In this document: positions 33,811 to 41,356 of the stretch, piece by piece
Layout: each line of letters begins with the position of its first letter
How positions within the stretch are numbered: the first letter of the stretch is position 1
Program-made: the position numbers and the translations under genes
The notes under the pieces: model-generated
The model's input: the letters and a program-made list of their open reading frames with translations, nothing else
Told to the model about the DNA's origin: nothing
The model's database searches: none
DNA from: a virus
DNA: 64,000 nucleotides
IMG/VR virus record: IMGVR_UViG_3300030099_006395
Coordinates: 1-64,000 of that record
Direction: 5' to 3' (one strand)

Positions 33811-33824
33811 TACTTATATATAAA
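33811..33824 (+). promoter_or_regulatory. Late-promoter-like motif, weak
   Basis: TACTTATATATAAA, 41 nt before the ATG at 33866; a diverged copy of the repeated motif. Confidence 0.4.
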
Positions 33825-33865
33825 TATAAATTCAAAACACTTTAAACTTATAGGAGAAAACGGTT

Positions 33866-34669
33866 ATGTCAAAAGAAGCCAATAAAGATACAAAAAAGTC
33901 ACAAGTGGAAGAAATAAATCCAGAAGTGATTGAAGATGAAGAAGCTGACTCACCTTGGTATTATTTTTATTCACAAGGATGTGGTTGGTGTAAAAAATCA
34001 GAACCAATTGTAGATGAACTTAACAAAAACAGAGAAGAAGGTCAAGAAATATTAAAACTTGATTTAGCAGATCCTGATAATAGAGCACTTAACGAAGAAT
34101 TAAAAAAAGAATATAATATTCAATGTGGAACACCATGGTTTATTAATGAAGCTACTGGTAAAGGTATATGTGGATTCAGAGAAAAAGATATCGTTCAAAA
34201 ATGGTTAGATGGTGAAGATATTCCAGCACCACCTAGACCAAAAGGTCCTATTCCAAAACTTCCATTATTAGAAGCTCCTAAAAAAGAAGTTAATAAATGG
34301 AAAAAAGATTATGAAAAATGGTTAAAAGATAATGATCATTTACCTGATAATCAGAAAAAAAGTGTGGATGATATGTTGGCAATGCCTAGACCAAAAACAG
34401 ACCCACCAAAACCTCCAATGGCTAATATGTCAGATGATGAACTTAATAAATGGGCTGAAGAATATGATGAGTGGGCTAAAGTTAATAGTCATCTTCCAAA
34501 TTTACAACCGTCCAAAGTAATTCTACAGAGAATAAAAGGACAATCCCAACAACAAGCTGTCAATCAAGCACCAGCTATAGACAATGCAAAGTTAAATACA
34601 ATGGATGCTAAAATTCAAGCTCTTGAAGTTAAGATTGATAAAATAATGAGTCATTTTGGGGTAAAGTAA
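33866..34669 (+). CDS. Thioredoxin-fold protein with CGWC site and tandem repeats
   Basis: 267 aa. Residues 30-125 form a thioredoxin/glutaredoxin-like domain with active site C39-G-W-C42 (YSQGCGWCKKSEP) and a cis-Pro-type TPWF segment. Two about 45-residue repeats follow, each with a Pro/Lys-rich start and a KW-x-x-x-Y-x-x-W ... HLP core (about 130-175 and 180-225), then a C-terminal coiled coil (IDNAKLNTMDAKIQALEVKIDK). No signal peptide, so it acts in the cytoplasm or in the virion. First gene of a three-gene redox/metal cluster. A disulfide reductase, isomerase or virion structural role are all possible. Confidence 0.75.
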   Translation: MSKEANKDTKKSQVEEINPEVIEDEEADSPWYYFYSQGCGWCKKSEPIVDELNKNREEGQEILKLDLADPDNRALNEELKKEYNIQCGTPWFINEATGKGICGFREKDIVQKWLDGEDIPAPPRPKGPIPKLPLLEAPKKEVNKWKKDYEKWLKDNDHLPDNQKKSVDDMLAMPRPKTDPPKPPMANMSDDELNKWAEEYDEWAKVNSHLPNLQPSKVILQRIKGQSQQQAVNQAPAIDNAKLNTMDAKIQALEVKIDKIMSHFGVK

Positions 34670-35098
34670 ATGGCAAGAAGGCGATTTAAGCCTAAAGTAA
34701 CTAGAGATAGAGAAGCTACTCAAGAAGAATTAAAGTGTATTGAACAAACAGAAGAGATGTTGGCGGGAGAGAAAAAACTTCCACCAGCATCTCAAATGAT
34801 TCGTGATTTAGCTACCACTCATTGGAAAACTTTGGGTGCATGGTTACGAGGTTCACAAACAATAGCTACTCAAGAAGAAGCTGCACGAAGATGGGCAATT
34901 TGTAAAGAATGTCCTCATCTTCTCTACGATGAAGTAAATCCAGACACCAATAAAAAAGATGGTAGATGTACTCATTGTGGTTGTTTTATGAATGTCAAAG
35001 TTCACTATGCAGTTGCTGATTGTCCTATCAGTAAATGGGAAAAAAAATGTGGATGTAATTCGGATTGTAAATGTGTAGATGGAGATTGTGATGAATAA
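34670..35098 (+). CDS. Zinc-ribbon-like cysteine-rich protein, 142 aa
   Basis: Residues 80-125 carry RWAICKECPHL ... RCTHCGCFMNVKVHYAVADCPISKW, a four-to-five cysteine ribbon seen in phage and bacterial small proteins. The C-terminus CGCNSDCKCVDGDC is a second dense cysteine cluster, perhaps a metal site. The basic N-terminus could bind nucleic acid. It lies between two thioredoxin-fold genes and overlaps the start of the second by 8 nt, so they are co-translated. Confidence 0.7.
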   Translation: MARRRFKPKVTRDREATQEELKCIEQTEEMLAGEKKLPPASQMIRDLATTHWKTLGAWLRGSQTIATQEEAARRWAICKECPHLLYDEVNPDTNKKDGRCTHCGCFMNVKVHYAVADCPISKWEKKCGCNSDCKCVDGDCDE

Positions 35099-35423
35099 TT
35101 TAACAAAAGAAAAATTAGATACAATATTTAAAGATGGAAAAAATATAAGTGATAAACCAATTTATATAGATTTTTATGCAGATTGGTGAGGTCCTTGTAG
35201 GATGTTTAGTAGTGTACTAGACGAAGTTTCACCTGAATACAATGATAAGGTGAATATGTATAAAGTAGATATAGAAAAGGAAACAGACTTAGCCATAAAA
35301 TTTGGAGCTAGAGCTCTTCCTTACATGGTTTTTATTCCGAAAGAGGGTGAAATAACAGGAACTCCTGGAGCTTTAAGTAAAGACCAATTAAAATATTATT
35401 TGGATGGATTAATTTCTAAATAA
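35091..35423 (+). CDS. trxA: Thioredoxin with in-frame UGA at active-site Cys (candidate selenoprotein)
   Basis: 110 codons from ATG 35091 (SD GGAG just upstream). Codon 33 is TGA and stands exactly where thioredoxins have the first Cys of WCGPC: the sequence reads FYADW-UGA-GPCRMF. Everything after it is well-formed thioredoxin: cis-Pro segment ALPYMVF and GALSKDQLKYYLDGL, as in E. coli TrxA. TGA acts as an ordinary stop in at least five other genes here, so it is not reassigned. A stem-loop fitting bacterial SECIS rules follows (35204-35222). Most likely a selenocysteine UxxC thioredoxin. The alternatives are a recent nonsense mutation, a sequencing error, or translation from ATG 35202 giving a useless 73-aa fragment. 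Confidence 0.75.
35204..35222 (+). promoter_or_regulatory. bSECIS-like hairpin after the UGA codon
   Basis: GTTTAGTA (35204-35211) pairs with TACTAGAC (35215-35222), 8 bp with one G-U, around a GUG triloop. The loop starts 22 nt after the UGA (35187-35189). Bacterial SECIS models as I recall them need an apical loop roughly 16-37 nt from UGA with a G in its first two positions; both hold. It lies within coding sequence, as bacterial SECIS elements do. Confidence 0.65.
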
Positions 35424-35427
35424 AAAA

Positions 35428-35461
35428 AACGTTGACTTATATATACTTTTTGATATATATT
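35428..35461 (+). promoter_or_regulatory. Sigma70-like promoter of gp32 gene
   Basis: TTGACT (35432-35437), 18-nt spacer, TATATT (35456-35461). The upstream 15-mer AACGTTGACTTATAT is identical to that before gp45 (48857-48871). Confidence 0.65.
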
Positions 35462-35476
35462 ATAGGAAACAGGTTA

Positions 35477-35521
35477 TATGGTTTTAGTAAACCATAAATA
35501 ATAAACGATAAACGATAAAAC
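35477..35521 (+). promoter_or_regulatory. Putative gp32 autoregulatory leader: hairpin plus heptamer repeats
   Basis: TATGGTTT pairs perfectly with AAACCATA around a TAGT loop (35477-35496). It is followed by three tandem heptamers, ATAAACG, ATAAACG, ATAAAAC (35501-35521), then the SD AGGAG. In T4 the gp32 leader has a folded 5' element followed by an unstructured A/U-rich stretch to which gp32 binds cooperatively to block its own translation. The layout here is the same, by inference. Confidence 0.55.
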
Positions 35522-35535
35522 ATAGGAGAATATTC

Positions 35536-36333
35536 ATGGACATGAATGCAATCAAAAACAGGCTAAATCAGCTACAATCAACAACTTCAAATAAAGATAA
35601 CTTTTGGAAACCTGAACCAGGTAAACAAGTAGTTCGTATTGTACCTTATTTACACAACAAAGACAATCCATTTATTGAATTGTTTTTTCACTATAATTTA
35701 GGTAACAATAAAACTTACCTATCACCAGCATCATTTGGTAAACCAGATCCAGTAGCAGAATTTGCTGACAAACTAAAATCAACAGGTAATAAAGACGAAT
35801 GGATTCAAGGTAAAAGACTTGAACCTAAAATGAGAACTTTTGCACCTGTGATTGTTAGAGGTCGTGAATCTGAAGGTGTTAAGTTTTGGGGATTCGGTAA
35901 AACTGTATATCAAGAATTACTTGGTGTAATAGCTGACCCTGATTATGGTGATATTACAGACGCTACCAATGGTAGAGATATCATGATTGAAAGACAGACT
36001 CCTGCTGAGGCTGGAAATCAATATGGTAAAACTACTGTAAGAGTTAAACCTAATCAAACTGCTATGACAGATGATAGTAATTTGATGGAAAGTTTGTTAA
36101 CTAATCAATCTGATTTAACCGAGTTATATACAGAACCATCTTATGATGATTTAAAAGAAGCTCTTCAGAATTATCTAAATCCAAGTGATGATGATACTAC
36201 TGAAACTACTACAACTTCTAATGGTGTAGCAGCTAGTACAGCTCCAACTACAAACACAGGAACTGCAACTACTACAGACACTAAAAAAACAGAAAATGTA
36301 GAAGACGCTTTTGACCAATTATTCAATAGTTAA
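35536..36333 (+). CDS. 32: Single-stranded DNA-binding protein (gp32-like)
   Basis: 265 aa. The N-terminal KNRLNQLQS region (cooperativity arm), the core with FWKPEPGKQVVRIVPY and KFWGFGKTVYQELLGVIADPDYGDITDATNGRDI, and an acidic Thr/Asp-rich tail ending EDAFDQLFNS are standard for gp32. The Cys/His zinc ligands of T4 gp32 are absent, as in many marine relatives. Coats ssDNA and coordinates replication and recombination proteins through the acidic tail. It has its own promoter and structured leader. Confidence 0.92.
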   Translation: MDMNAIKNRLNQLQSTTSNKDNFWKPEPGKQVVRIVPYLHNKDNPFIELFFHYNLGNNKTYLSPASFGKPDPVAEFADKLKSTGNKDEWIQGKRLEPKMRTFAPVIVRGRESEGVKFWGFGKTVYQELLGVIADPDYGDITDATNGRDIMIERQTPAEAGNQYGKTTVRVKPNQTAMTDDSNLMESLLTNQSDLTELYTEPSYDDLKEALQNYLNPSDDDTTETTTTSNGVAASTAPTTNTGTATTTDTKKTENVEDAFDQLFNS

Positions 36334-36352
36334 TAAATAACCAAATTGTTAA

Positions 36353-36419
36353 GAGTGGGATGGAAATTACACAAACCACGATTCCTGTAAAGGTGTATGG
36401 TAGAATCACTCTCCCACTC
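36353..36419 (+). other. Structured intergenic RNA between gp32 and uvsX
   Basis: GAGTGGGA (36353-36360) pairs with TCCCACTC (36412-36419) and encloses GATTC (36380-36384) pairing with GAATC (36403-36407). A competing TACAC/GTGTA pairing is also possible. The total fold is about 67 nt, the size of a tRNA, but it lacks a T-arm and CCA and no U-tract follows. It may be a processing site, an attenuator or a small RNA. Confidence 0.5.
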
Positions 36420-36442
36420 ATAACATCATAAGGAGAACTTAA

Positions 36443-37561
36443 ATGTCAGAAAAAGACAACTTGGCTAGTGTAATAGCTGGTGAATTAAATAAACAATTCA
36501 AACATCAAAAGGTGGCTTATTTTCTTGAAGAAGATGAGAATCCAACAGATGTTACTGATTTTATTTCAACAGGTTCAACGATGTTAGATTTAGCTATTTC
36601 CAATAGACCAAATGGTGGTATTGCCGTAGGTAAAATCACCGAATTAAATGGTTTAGAAGGTAGTGGTAAATCTTTGATAGGTTCTCATCTATTGGCTTCA
36701 ACACAAAAGAAAGATGGTATAGCAGTTTATATAGATACCGAATCAGCAGTATCTCAAGAATTTTTGAGAGCTATTGGTGTGGATACTAAAAATATGTTAT
36801 ATGTACATCTTGAAACTGTTGAAGAGATATTTGATACTATTGAAACAATTGTTACTAAAATCAGAGAATCAAACAAAGATAAGTTAGTTACAATCTTGGT
36901 TGACTCATTAGCAGCTGCTTCTACGAAAGTGGAGATGGATGCTGACTTTGATAAAGATGGTTGGGCAACAGCCAAAGCAATCATCATATCAAAAGCTATG
37001 AGAAAAGTAACACAGATGATAGCACGACAAAAAGTTGCATTGGTTTTCACAAATCAATTACGACAAAAGTTGGGTGTAATGTTTGGAGATCCTTGGACTA
37101 CTTCAGGTGGTAAGGCTCTACCATTTCATTCATCAACTCGTGTTAGATTCAAAAACGCAGGACAAATCAAAGATGGTAGTAAGAATACTATCGGTATTAA
37201 GATAAAAGGACAAGTGATTAAGAATCGTCTTGGTCCTCCAATGAGAACTGCAGAGTTTCCATTATATTTTGATACAGGTATTGCCGACTACGATAGTTGG
37301 TTAACTGTGATGAAAGAACATAAAATCTGTAAAGTTGGTGGTTCGTGGTATACATTACCACAAGTTGATACTGAAACTGGTGAATTAATTAAAGAACACA
37401 AATTTCAATCAAAAGATTTTGAAGAATTAATGAATACTAATGATGAATTAAGAGAGTATTGTTATCAACAAATCTGTGAAGCTTGTATTCTTAAATATGA
37501 TTCTAAAGAATTAGGTATTGATGATGTAGAAGAAACTGATGAGGTAGTAGATGAACTCTAA
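36443..37561 (+). CDS. uvsX: RecA-like recombinase (UvsX)
   Basis: 372 aa. Walker A GLEGSGKS (70-77), Walker B TILVDSLAA, and a downstream VFTNQLRQK segment typical of RecA/UvsX loop 2. The length is close to T4 UvsX (391 aa). Forms filaments on ssDNA for strand exchange and recombination-dependent replication, and displaces gp32. It follows the gp32 gene and has an SD (AGGAG). No UvsY gene was recognised in the window. Confidence 0.93.
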   Translation: MSEKDNLASVIAGELNKQFKHQKVAYFLEEDENPTDVTDFISTGSTMLDLAISNRPNGGIAVGKITELNGLEGSGKSLIGSHLLASTQKKDGIAVYIDTESAVSQEFLRAIGVDTKNMLYVHLETVEEIFDTIETIVTKIRESNKDKLVTILVDSLAAASTKVEMDADFDKDGWATAKAIIISKAMRKVTQMIARQKVALVFTNQLRQKLGVMFGDPWTTSGGKALPFHSSTRVRFKNAGQIKDGSKNTIGIKIKGQVIKNRLGPPMRTAEFPLYFDTGIADYDSWLTVMKEHKICKVGGSWYTLPQVDTETGELIKEHKFQSKDFEELMNTNDELREYCYQQICEACILKYDSKELGIDDVEETDEVVDEL

Positions 37562-38615
37562 AAAAGACTTAAATGAAAAATTTATATCTTTCTTGGATAA
37601 AACTAAAAACAATGAAAAAAAATCAGTAACACATCTGAATGACAGAGTATTGATTGTAGACGGCCTGAATACATTTATCAGGTCGTTTGCAGTTAATCCT
37701 GCTATTAATGAAGATGGATTGCACATTGGTGGTATGATGGGTTTTTTAAAATCATTGAGATATACATCAGACATTTTAAAGCCGTCAAGAGTTATTGTTG
37801 TGTTCGATGGAAAAAATGGTAGTGGTAGGAGACAGAAAATATATCCAGAATACAAATCAACTCGCAAAGTTAAGCGTAGGTTGAATCGTAATGTGGATTG
37901 GGGTACAGCTCCACAAGATGAACAACAATCTATGAAACAGCAAATGGGTAGATTGATTGAGTATTTAGAACAACTACCTTTGACTTTAATTTGTGTAGAT
38001 GGGATAGAGGCTGATGATACAATGGCTTATATATCTCAACAAGTGCTTAAAGATAGTGATATATTTATAATGTCTACAGATAAAGATTTTATTCAATTAG
38101 TAGACGATAGAGTAAAAATTTGGTCACCAACAAAAAAGAAACTTTATGATAAGAATAAAGTATTTGAAGAATATGGTATACATTCACATAACATGTTAAC
38201 TTATAGAATACTAGATGGTGACAAGTCAGATAACATAGATGGAATAAAAGGTGCAGGACTTAAAACTCTAAAAAAATTCTGCCCACAATTTTCTTCTATA
38301 GAAAAATTTACAGCTAAAGATTTATTAGAATTTGTAGAAAAATCAGATTCTAAAATAAAACTGTTGGAAAATATAAAAAAAAGTAGTAATATTGTTAAAC
38401 GAAATTATTTACTAATGCAATTAAACAATGTAGACATACCAAACCACACTAAAATGAAAATACAAGGAGCTGTGAATGGTGATGTTCCGCAACTAATTAA
38501 GTATAAATTTCAAACAATGTTTTTAAAGGATAAATTAACATCTGCTATTCCTAATCTTGATTCTTGGATTATGGAGTTTACCAGATTAGATAGATTTAGA
38601 GGATTGAATGGATAA
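37551..38615 (+). CDS. rnh: FEN-family 5'-3' exonuclease / RNase H (T4 Rnh-like)
   Basis: 354 aa. Acidic active-site motifs are all present: LIVDGLN (36-42), VVVFDGKNG, DGIEADDTMAYI, STDKDFIQLVDD, and DGDKSDNIDGIKGAG, the helix-hairpin region that binds DNA. T4 Rnh (305 aa) removes RNA primers and flaps on the lagging strand. The start overlaps the uvsX end by 11 nt and the stop overlaps gp41 by 8 nt, so recombinase, nuclease and helicase are one coupled unit. Confidence 0.9.
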   Translation: MNSKKDLNEKFISFLDKTKNNEKKSVTHLNDRVLIVDGLNTFIRSFAVNPAINEDGLHIGGMMGFLKSLRYTSDILKPSRVIVVFDGKNGSGRRQKIYPEYKSTRKVKRRLNRNVDWGTAPQDEQQSMKQQMGRLIEYLEQLPLTLICVDGIEADDTMAYISQQVLKDSDIFIMSTDKDFIQLVDDRVKIWSPTKKKLYDKNKVFEEYGIHSHNMLTYRILDGDKSDNIDGIKGAGLKTLKKFCPQFSSIEKFTAKDLLEFVEKSDSKIKLLENIKKSSNIVKRNYLLMQLNNVDIPNHTKMKIQGAVNGDVPQLIKYKFQTMFLKDKLTSAIPNLDSWIMEFTRLDRFRGLNG

Positions 38616-39960
38616 ACTAAATGAATTTGGACACACATTTCAGATAAAATCAATTGCTAGTTTGATGAAGAATCAAACATTTCTTGAACAGATACATGAT
38701 ATATTAGATGATAAACACTATGACAGTGATTCTTTAAAATGGTTAGTAAAGGAATGTAAAAAATATTATGATGAATACAGAAAGTGTATTACACTTGATG
38801 TATTTAAAGTTAAAACACAAGAAGTTGAAAATGATATTCTAAAAGTAGCTATTGTAGAAAATTTAAAAGAAGTATTTAAACACATAGAATCACCTGATTT
38901 AGAATTTGTACAAGATAAAGCACTTGATTTTTTTAAAAATCAAACTTTAAAAAATGCAATTTTAGAATCGGTTGAAATTATGGAATCAAAAGGTGATTAT
39001 GATATAATCAAGAGATTGGTGGATGACGCTTTAAATGCTGGTACGGAAAGAAATATAGGACACGAATACATTGAGCACATTGAAGATAGATATTCAGAAA
39101 CAGCTCGTGAAACTGTATCTACTGGTTGGGAAGTGATTGATGAATTAACTCAAGGTGGTTTAGGTGGTGGTGAACTTGGTGTGATTGTAGCACCTGCTGG
39201 TGTTGGTAAGACTTGGGTATTAGCTGCGATTGGTGCTAACGCAATGAAGAAAGGAAAACATATAGTTCATTATTCACTTGAGTTAAATGAATCTTATGTA
39301 GGTTTAAGATATGATAGTATCTTCACAGGTATTGCAAATCAAAACTTAAAGTTTCACAAAGAAGATGTACAAAGTGAAATGGATAAATTAAAAGGTGATT
39401 TGGTGATTAAATATTATCCAACTAAAACTGCTAGTGTGAATACCTTATCAGCACATTTGAAACGAATTACAACATTAGGAACTCAAGTTGATATGGTAGT
39501 TGTAGATTACGCTGACATACTTAAAGATACAGGCACTGCAAGAGAAGTAAGACACGCACTTGGAAACATCTATGAAGACTTGAGAGGATTGGCTGGTGAG
39601 TTTCAAATACCTGTTTGGACGGCTTCACAAGCTAATCGTTCAGCATTAGATGAAGATGTGATTGAGGCACAGAAAGTATCTGAATCATATCAAAAGATTA
39701 TGACAGCAGATTTTGTAATGTCATTAAGTAGAAAAGTAGAAGATAAGATTGGTAACACAGGTAGATTTCATGTAATCAAAAACAGATTCGGACCTGATGG
39801 TATTACTTATCCTGCTAAAGTAAATACTAATACTGGTAAAATGGAGATATATGAATCATCATCTGTCGGTGGACAAGAACAACAACAAAAAATTGATAAT
39901 CGTGACAACATCATGAAAAAAATGTTATCTAATAGATATGAAGATTTGATGAATGAATAA
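38608..39960 (+). CDS. 41: Replicative DNA helicase (gp41 / DnaB-like)
   Basis: 450 aa. Walker A APAGVGKT (195-202) within GELGVIVAPAGVGKTWVLA, IVHYSLELNESYVGLRYDSI (DnaB H1a type), VDMVVVDYADIL (Walker B) and WTASQANRSALDED (H3) define the DnaB/gp41 family. The hexamer unwinds DNA ahead of the polymerase. A C-terminal acidic and Gln-rich tail may contact primase. The primase gp61 gene is not seen in this window. Confidence 0.92.
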   Translation: MDKLNEFGHTFQIKSIASLMKNQTFLEQIHDILDDKHYDSDSLKWLVKECKKYYDEYRKCITLDVFKVKTQEVENDILKVAIVENLKEVFKHIESPDLEFVQDKALDFFKNQTLKNAILESVEIMESKGDYDIIKRLVDDALNAGTERNIGHEYIEHIEDRYSETARETVSTGWEVIDELTQGGLGGGELGVIVAPAGVGKTWVLAAIGANAMKKGKHIVHYSLELNESYVGLRYDSIFTGIANQNLKFHKEDVQSEMDKLKGDLVIKYYPTKTASVNTLSAHLKRITTLGTQVDMVVVDYADILKDTGTAREVRHALGNIYEDLRGLAGEFQIPVWTASQANRSALDEDVIEAQKVSESYQKIMTADFVMSLSRKVEDKIGNTGRFHVIKNRFGPDGITYPAKVNTNTGKMEIYESSSVGGQEQQQKIDNRDNIMKKMLSNRYEDLMNE

Positions 39961-40213
39961 GATATTACATTTAAACTTATACAGGAAGTATTTTGATGAA
40001 ATAGCTAATGGAACTAAAACTATTGAATACAGAGATAGAACTGATTATTGGAAAAAAAGAATAGAACATAAAGAATATGATGTTATAAAATTCAGAAATG
40101 GTTACGCTAAAAATGCACCAACTATGTTAGTTGAATATAAAGGTTGGGATGTAAATGAAGATGGTGAATATGAATTGTATTTAGGAAAAATAATAGAGGT
40201 AAATTATGAGTGA
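39953..40213 (+). CDS. ASCH-domain protein, 86 aa
   Basis: LHLNLYRKYFDEIANGTKTIEYRDRTDYWKKRI matches the start of ASCH/PUA-like domains (K-x-x-x-E-x-R-x-x-x-x-x-W), followed by FRNGYAKNAPTMLVEYKG. These domains bind RNA or modified nucleotides. It overlaps the gp41 stop by 8 nt and the next small gene by 8 nt. Given Mom-like enzymes nearby, a role with modified bases is conceivable, but unproven. Confidence 0.75.
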   Translation: MNKILHLNLYRKYFDEIANGTKTIEYRDRTDYWKKRIEHKEYDVIKFRNGYAKNAPTMLVEYKGWDVNEDGEYELYLGKIIEVNYE

Positions 40214-40343
40214 AGATTATTGGGATACACATTATCCAACACATATAGAAGTACCAGAAGGTTATTGGACAATAACTACTACTATTGTTGAAGAATATAA
40301 CCCAAATAAATATTGGCACAATAAGGAAGATAATGAAAATTAA
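40206..40343 (+). CDS. Small hypothetical protein, 45 aa
   Basis: ATG 40206 overlapping the ASCH gene end. The protein (SEDYWDTHYPTHIEVPEGYW...) is acidic and aromatic-rich with no known motif. It ends overlapping the ATG of the cupin gene, which supports it as a real coupled gene filling an otherwise empty gap. Confidence 0.5.
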   Translation: MSEDYWDTHYPTHIEVPEGYWTITTTIVEEYNPNKYWHNKEDNEN

Positions 40344-40674
40344 ATTAGATAAAACAGATAGTAAAGTAATACATTCAAATGAAACATATGATGTTATAGA
40401 TAATACAAATCTAAATAATCTTATAGTTTCAAAAACTATATTACATGAGGGAAAAGAAACTGGTGGTCACAATCACAAAGGACAAGAAGAAGTTTATATA
40501 TTTACAGAGGGTTCTGGTGTGATGCAAATAGATGATGAAAAGTTTTTAGTTACGAAAGGTGATATAGTATTAATACCAGATGGAGCATTCCATAAAGTAT
40601 TTAACACAAGTAACTATAAGGCAAACAATCCTTTAATATTTGTATGTGTATTTGATGGTGGGAGAAATCATTAA
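40333..40674 (+). CDS. Cupin-domain protein, 113 aa
   Basis: Start chosen at ATG 40333 (MKIKLDKTDSK), downstream of a TTG. The cupin motifs are clear: GGHNHKGQEEVYIFTEGSG (motif 1, two His and Glu as metal ligands) and GDIVLIPDGAFHKVFN (motif 2 with His). Single-domain cupins bind metal and act as isomerases, dioxygenases or sensors. The next gene overlaps its end by 20 nt. Substrate unknown. Confidence 0.8.
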   Translation: MKIKLDKTDSKVIHSNETYDVIDNTNLNNLIVSKTILHEGKETGGHNHKGQEEVYIFTEGSGVMQIDDEKFLVTKGDIVLIPDGAFHKVFNTSNYKANNPLIFVCVFDGGRNH

Positions 40675-41299
40675 AGTATCTGATTTTATAATAGAACCTG
40701 TACCTCGTAGTGCTATTCAATCATTTGTACATAAATGGCATTATTCACATGATACTAATGGTGTACAACAAACACAATGTTTTGCTTTGTTTGATGACAA
40801 TAGAATGATAGGTGCTATGATATATGCTTTACCATCCATGAAATCAACAGCAGCAAAATATAATCCAGATAATCCTGATAGGTGTTGGGAGTTACGAAGA
40901 TTATGTTGTATTGATGATACACCAACAAACACAGAAAGTTATTTTATAGGGCAGACTTTAAGGTGGATAAGACAAAATACTGATATAGAAGTTATTGTAT
41001 CTTATGCTGATTTAGAACAAGGGCATGAAGGAGTCATTTATAAAGCCACTAACTTTCATTATTTAGGCCAAAGTGGTGGTGGTAGAAATTTAATGGTAGA
41101 TGGAAAAAAGTTTCACGCTAGGTCTTTAAATCAAAAAGAAAAACCCTATGGTAGGGATTTAAAAAGAAGATGGGAAAACAAAGAGGGGCATAGTTTTTGG
41201 GATTCAAAACAAGATATGTATTTTGTAAATACAAAACCAAAAAATATCTATGTTTATTACTTAAATAAAAAAATAAAAAAGAAATTACTTAAAAAATGA
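40655..41299 (+). CDS. Mom-like DNA base-modifying acetyltransferase-fold protein (1)
   Basis: 214 aa from ATG 40655. HKWHYSHDTNGVQQTQCFALF, IGAMIYALPS, CWELRRLCCIDDTPTNTES and VSYADLEQGHEGVIYKATNFHYLG follow the phage Mu Mom / GNAT-fold layout (L-x-R-L ... NTES ... S-Y-A-D-x-x-x-G-H-x-G-x-x-Y-x-A-x-N). Mom adds a carbamoylmethyl group to adenine and protects DNA from restriction. A basic C-terminus (KKIKKKLLKK) could bind DNA. A second divergent copy is at 52196. Confidence 0.75.
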   Translation: MVGEIIKVSDFIIEPVPRSAIQSFVHKWHYSHDTNGVQQTQCFALFDDNRMIGAMIYALPSMKSTAAKYNPDNPDRCWELRRLCCIDDTPTNTESYFIGQTLRWIRQNTDIEVIVSYADLEQGHEGVIYKATNFHYLGQSGGGRNLMVDGKKFHARSLNQKEKPYGRDLKRRWENKEGHSFWDSKQDMYFVNTKPKNIYVYYLNKKIKKKLLKK

Positions 41300-41313
41300 T
41301 ATTTATAAATGTC
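41300..41313 (+). promoter_or_regulatory. Late-like motif before ribonucleotide reductase gene
   Basis: TATTTATAAATGTC, 43 nt before the ATG at 41357; a variant of the repeated motif. It is followed by a weak CAACC-AAAA-GGTTG hairpin (41314-41327). Confidence 0.4.
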
Positions 41314-41356
41314 CAACCAAAAGGTTGTATTTTAAACTCAAGGAGAAAAAATAAAA

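Noticed and set aside
35184-35189. TGA read as Trp through a changed genetic code
   Set aside because: At least five genes here end in TGA (for example at 45537, 50547, 50798, 51205, 61843), and thioredoxins need Cys or Sec, not Trp, at this site.
36353-36419. Possible tRNA between gp32 and uvsX
   Set aside because: The 8-bp closing stem is tempting, but there is no D-arm GG, no TTCRA T-loop and no CCA-side layout.
41314-41327. CAACC-AAAA-GGTTG hairpin as terminator before the reductase gene
   Set aside because: The stem is only 5 bp and the following T-tract is short; it may be a leader element at most.
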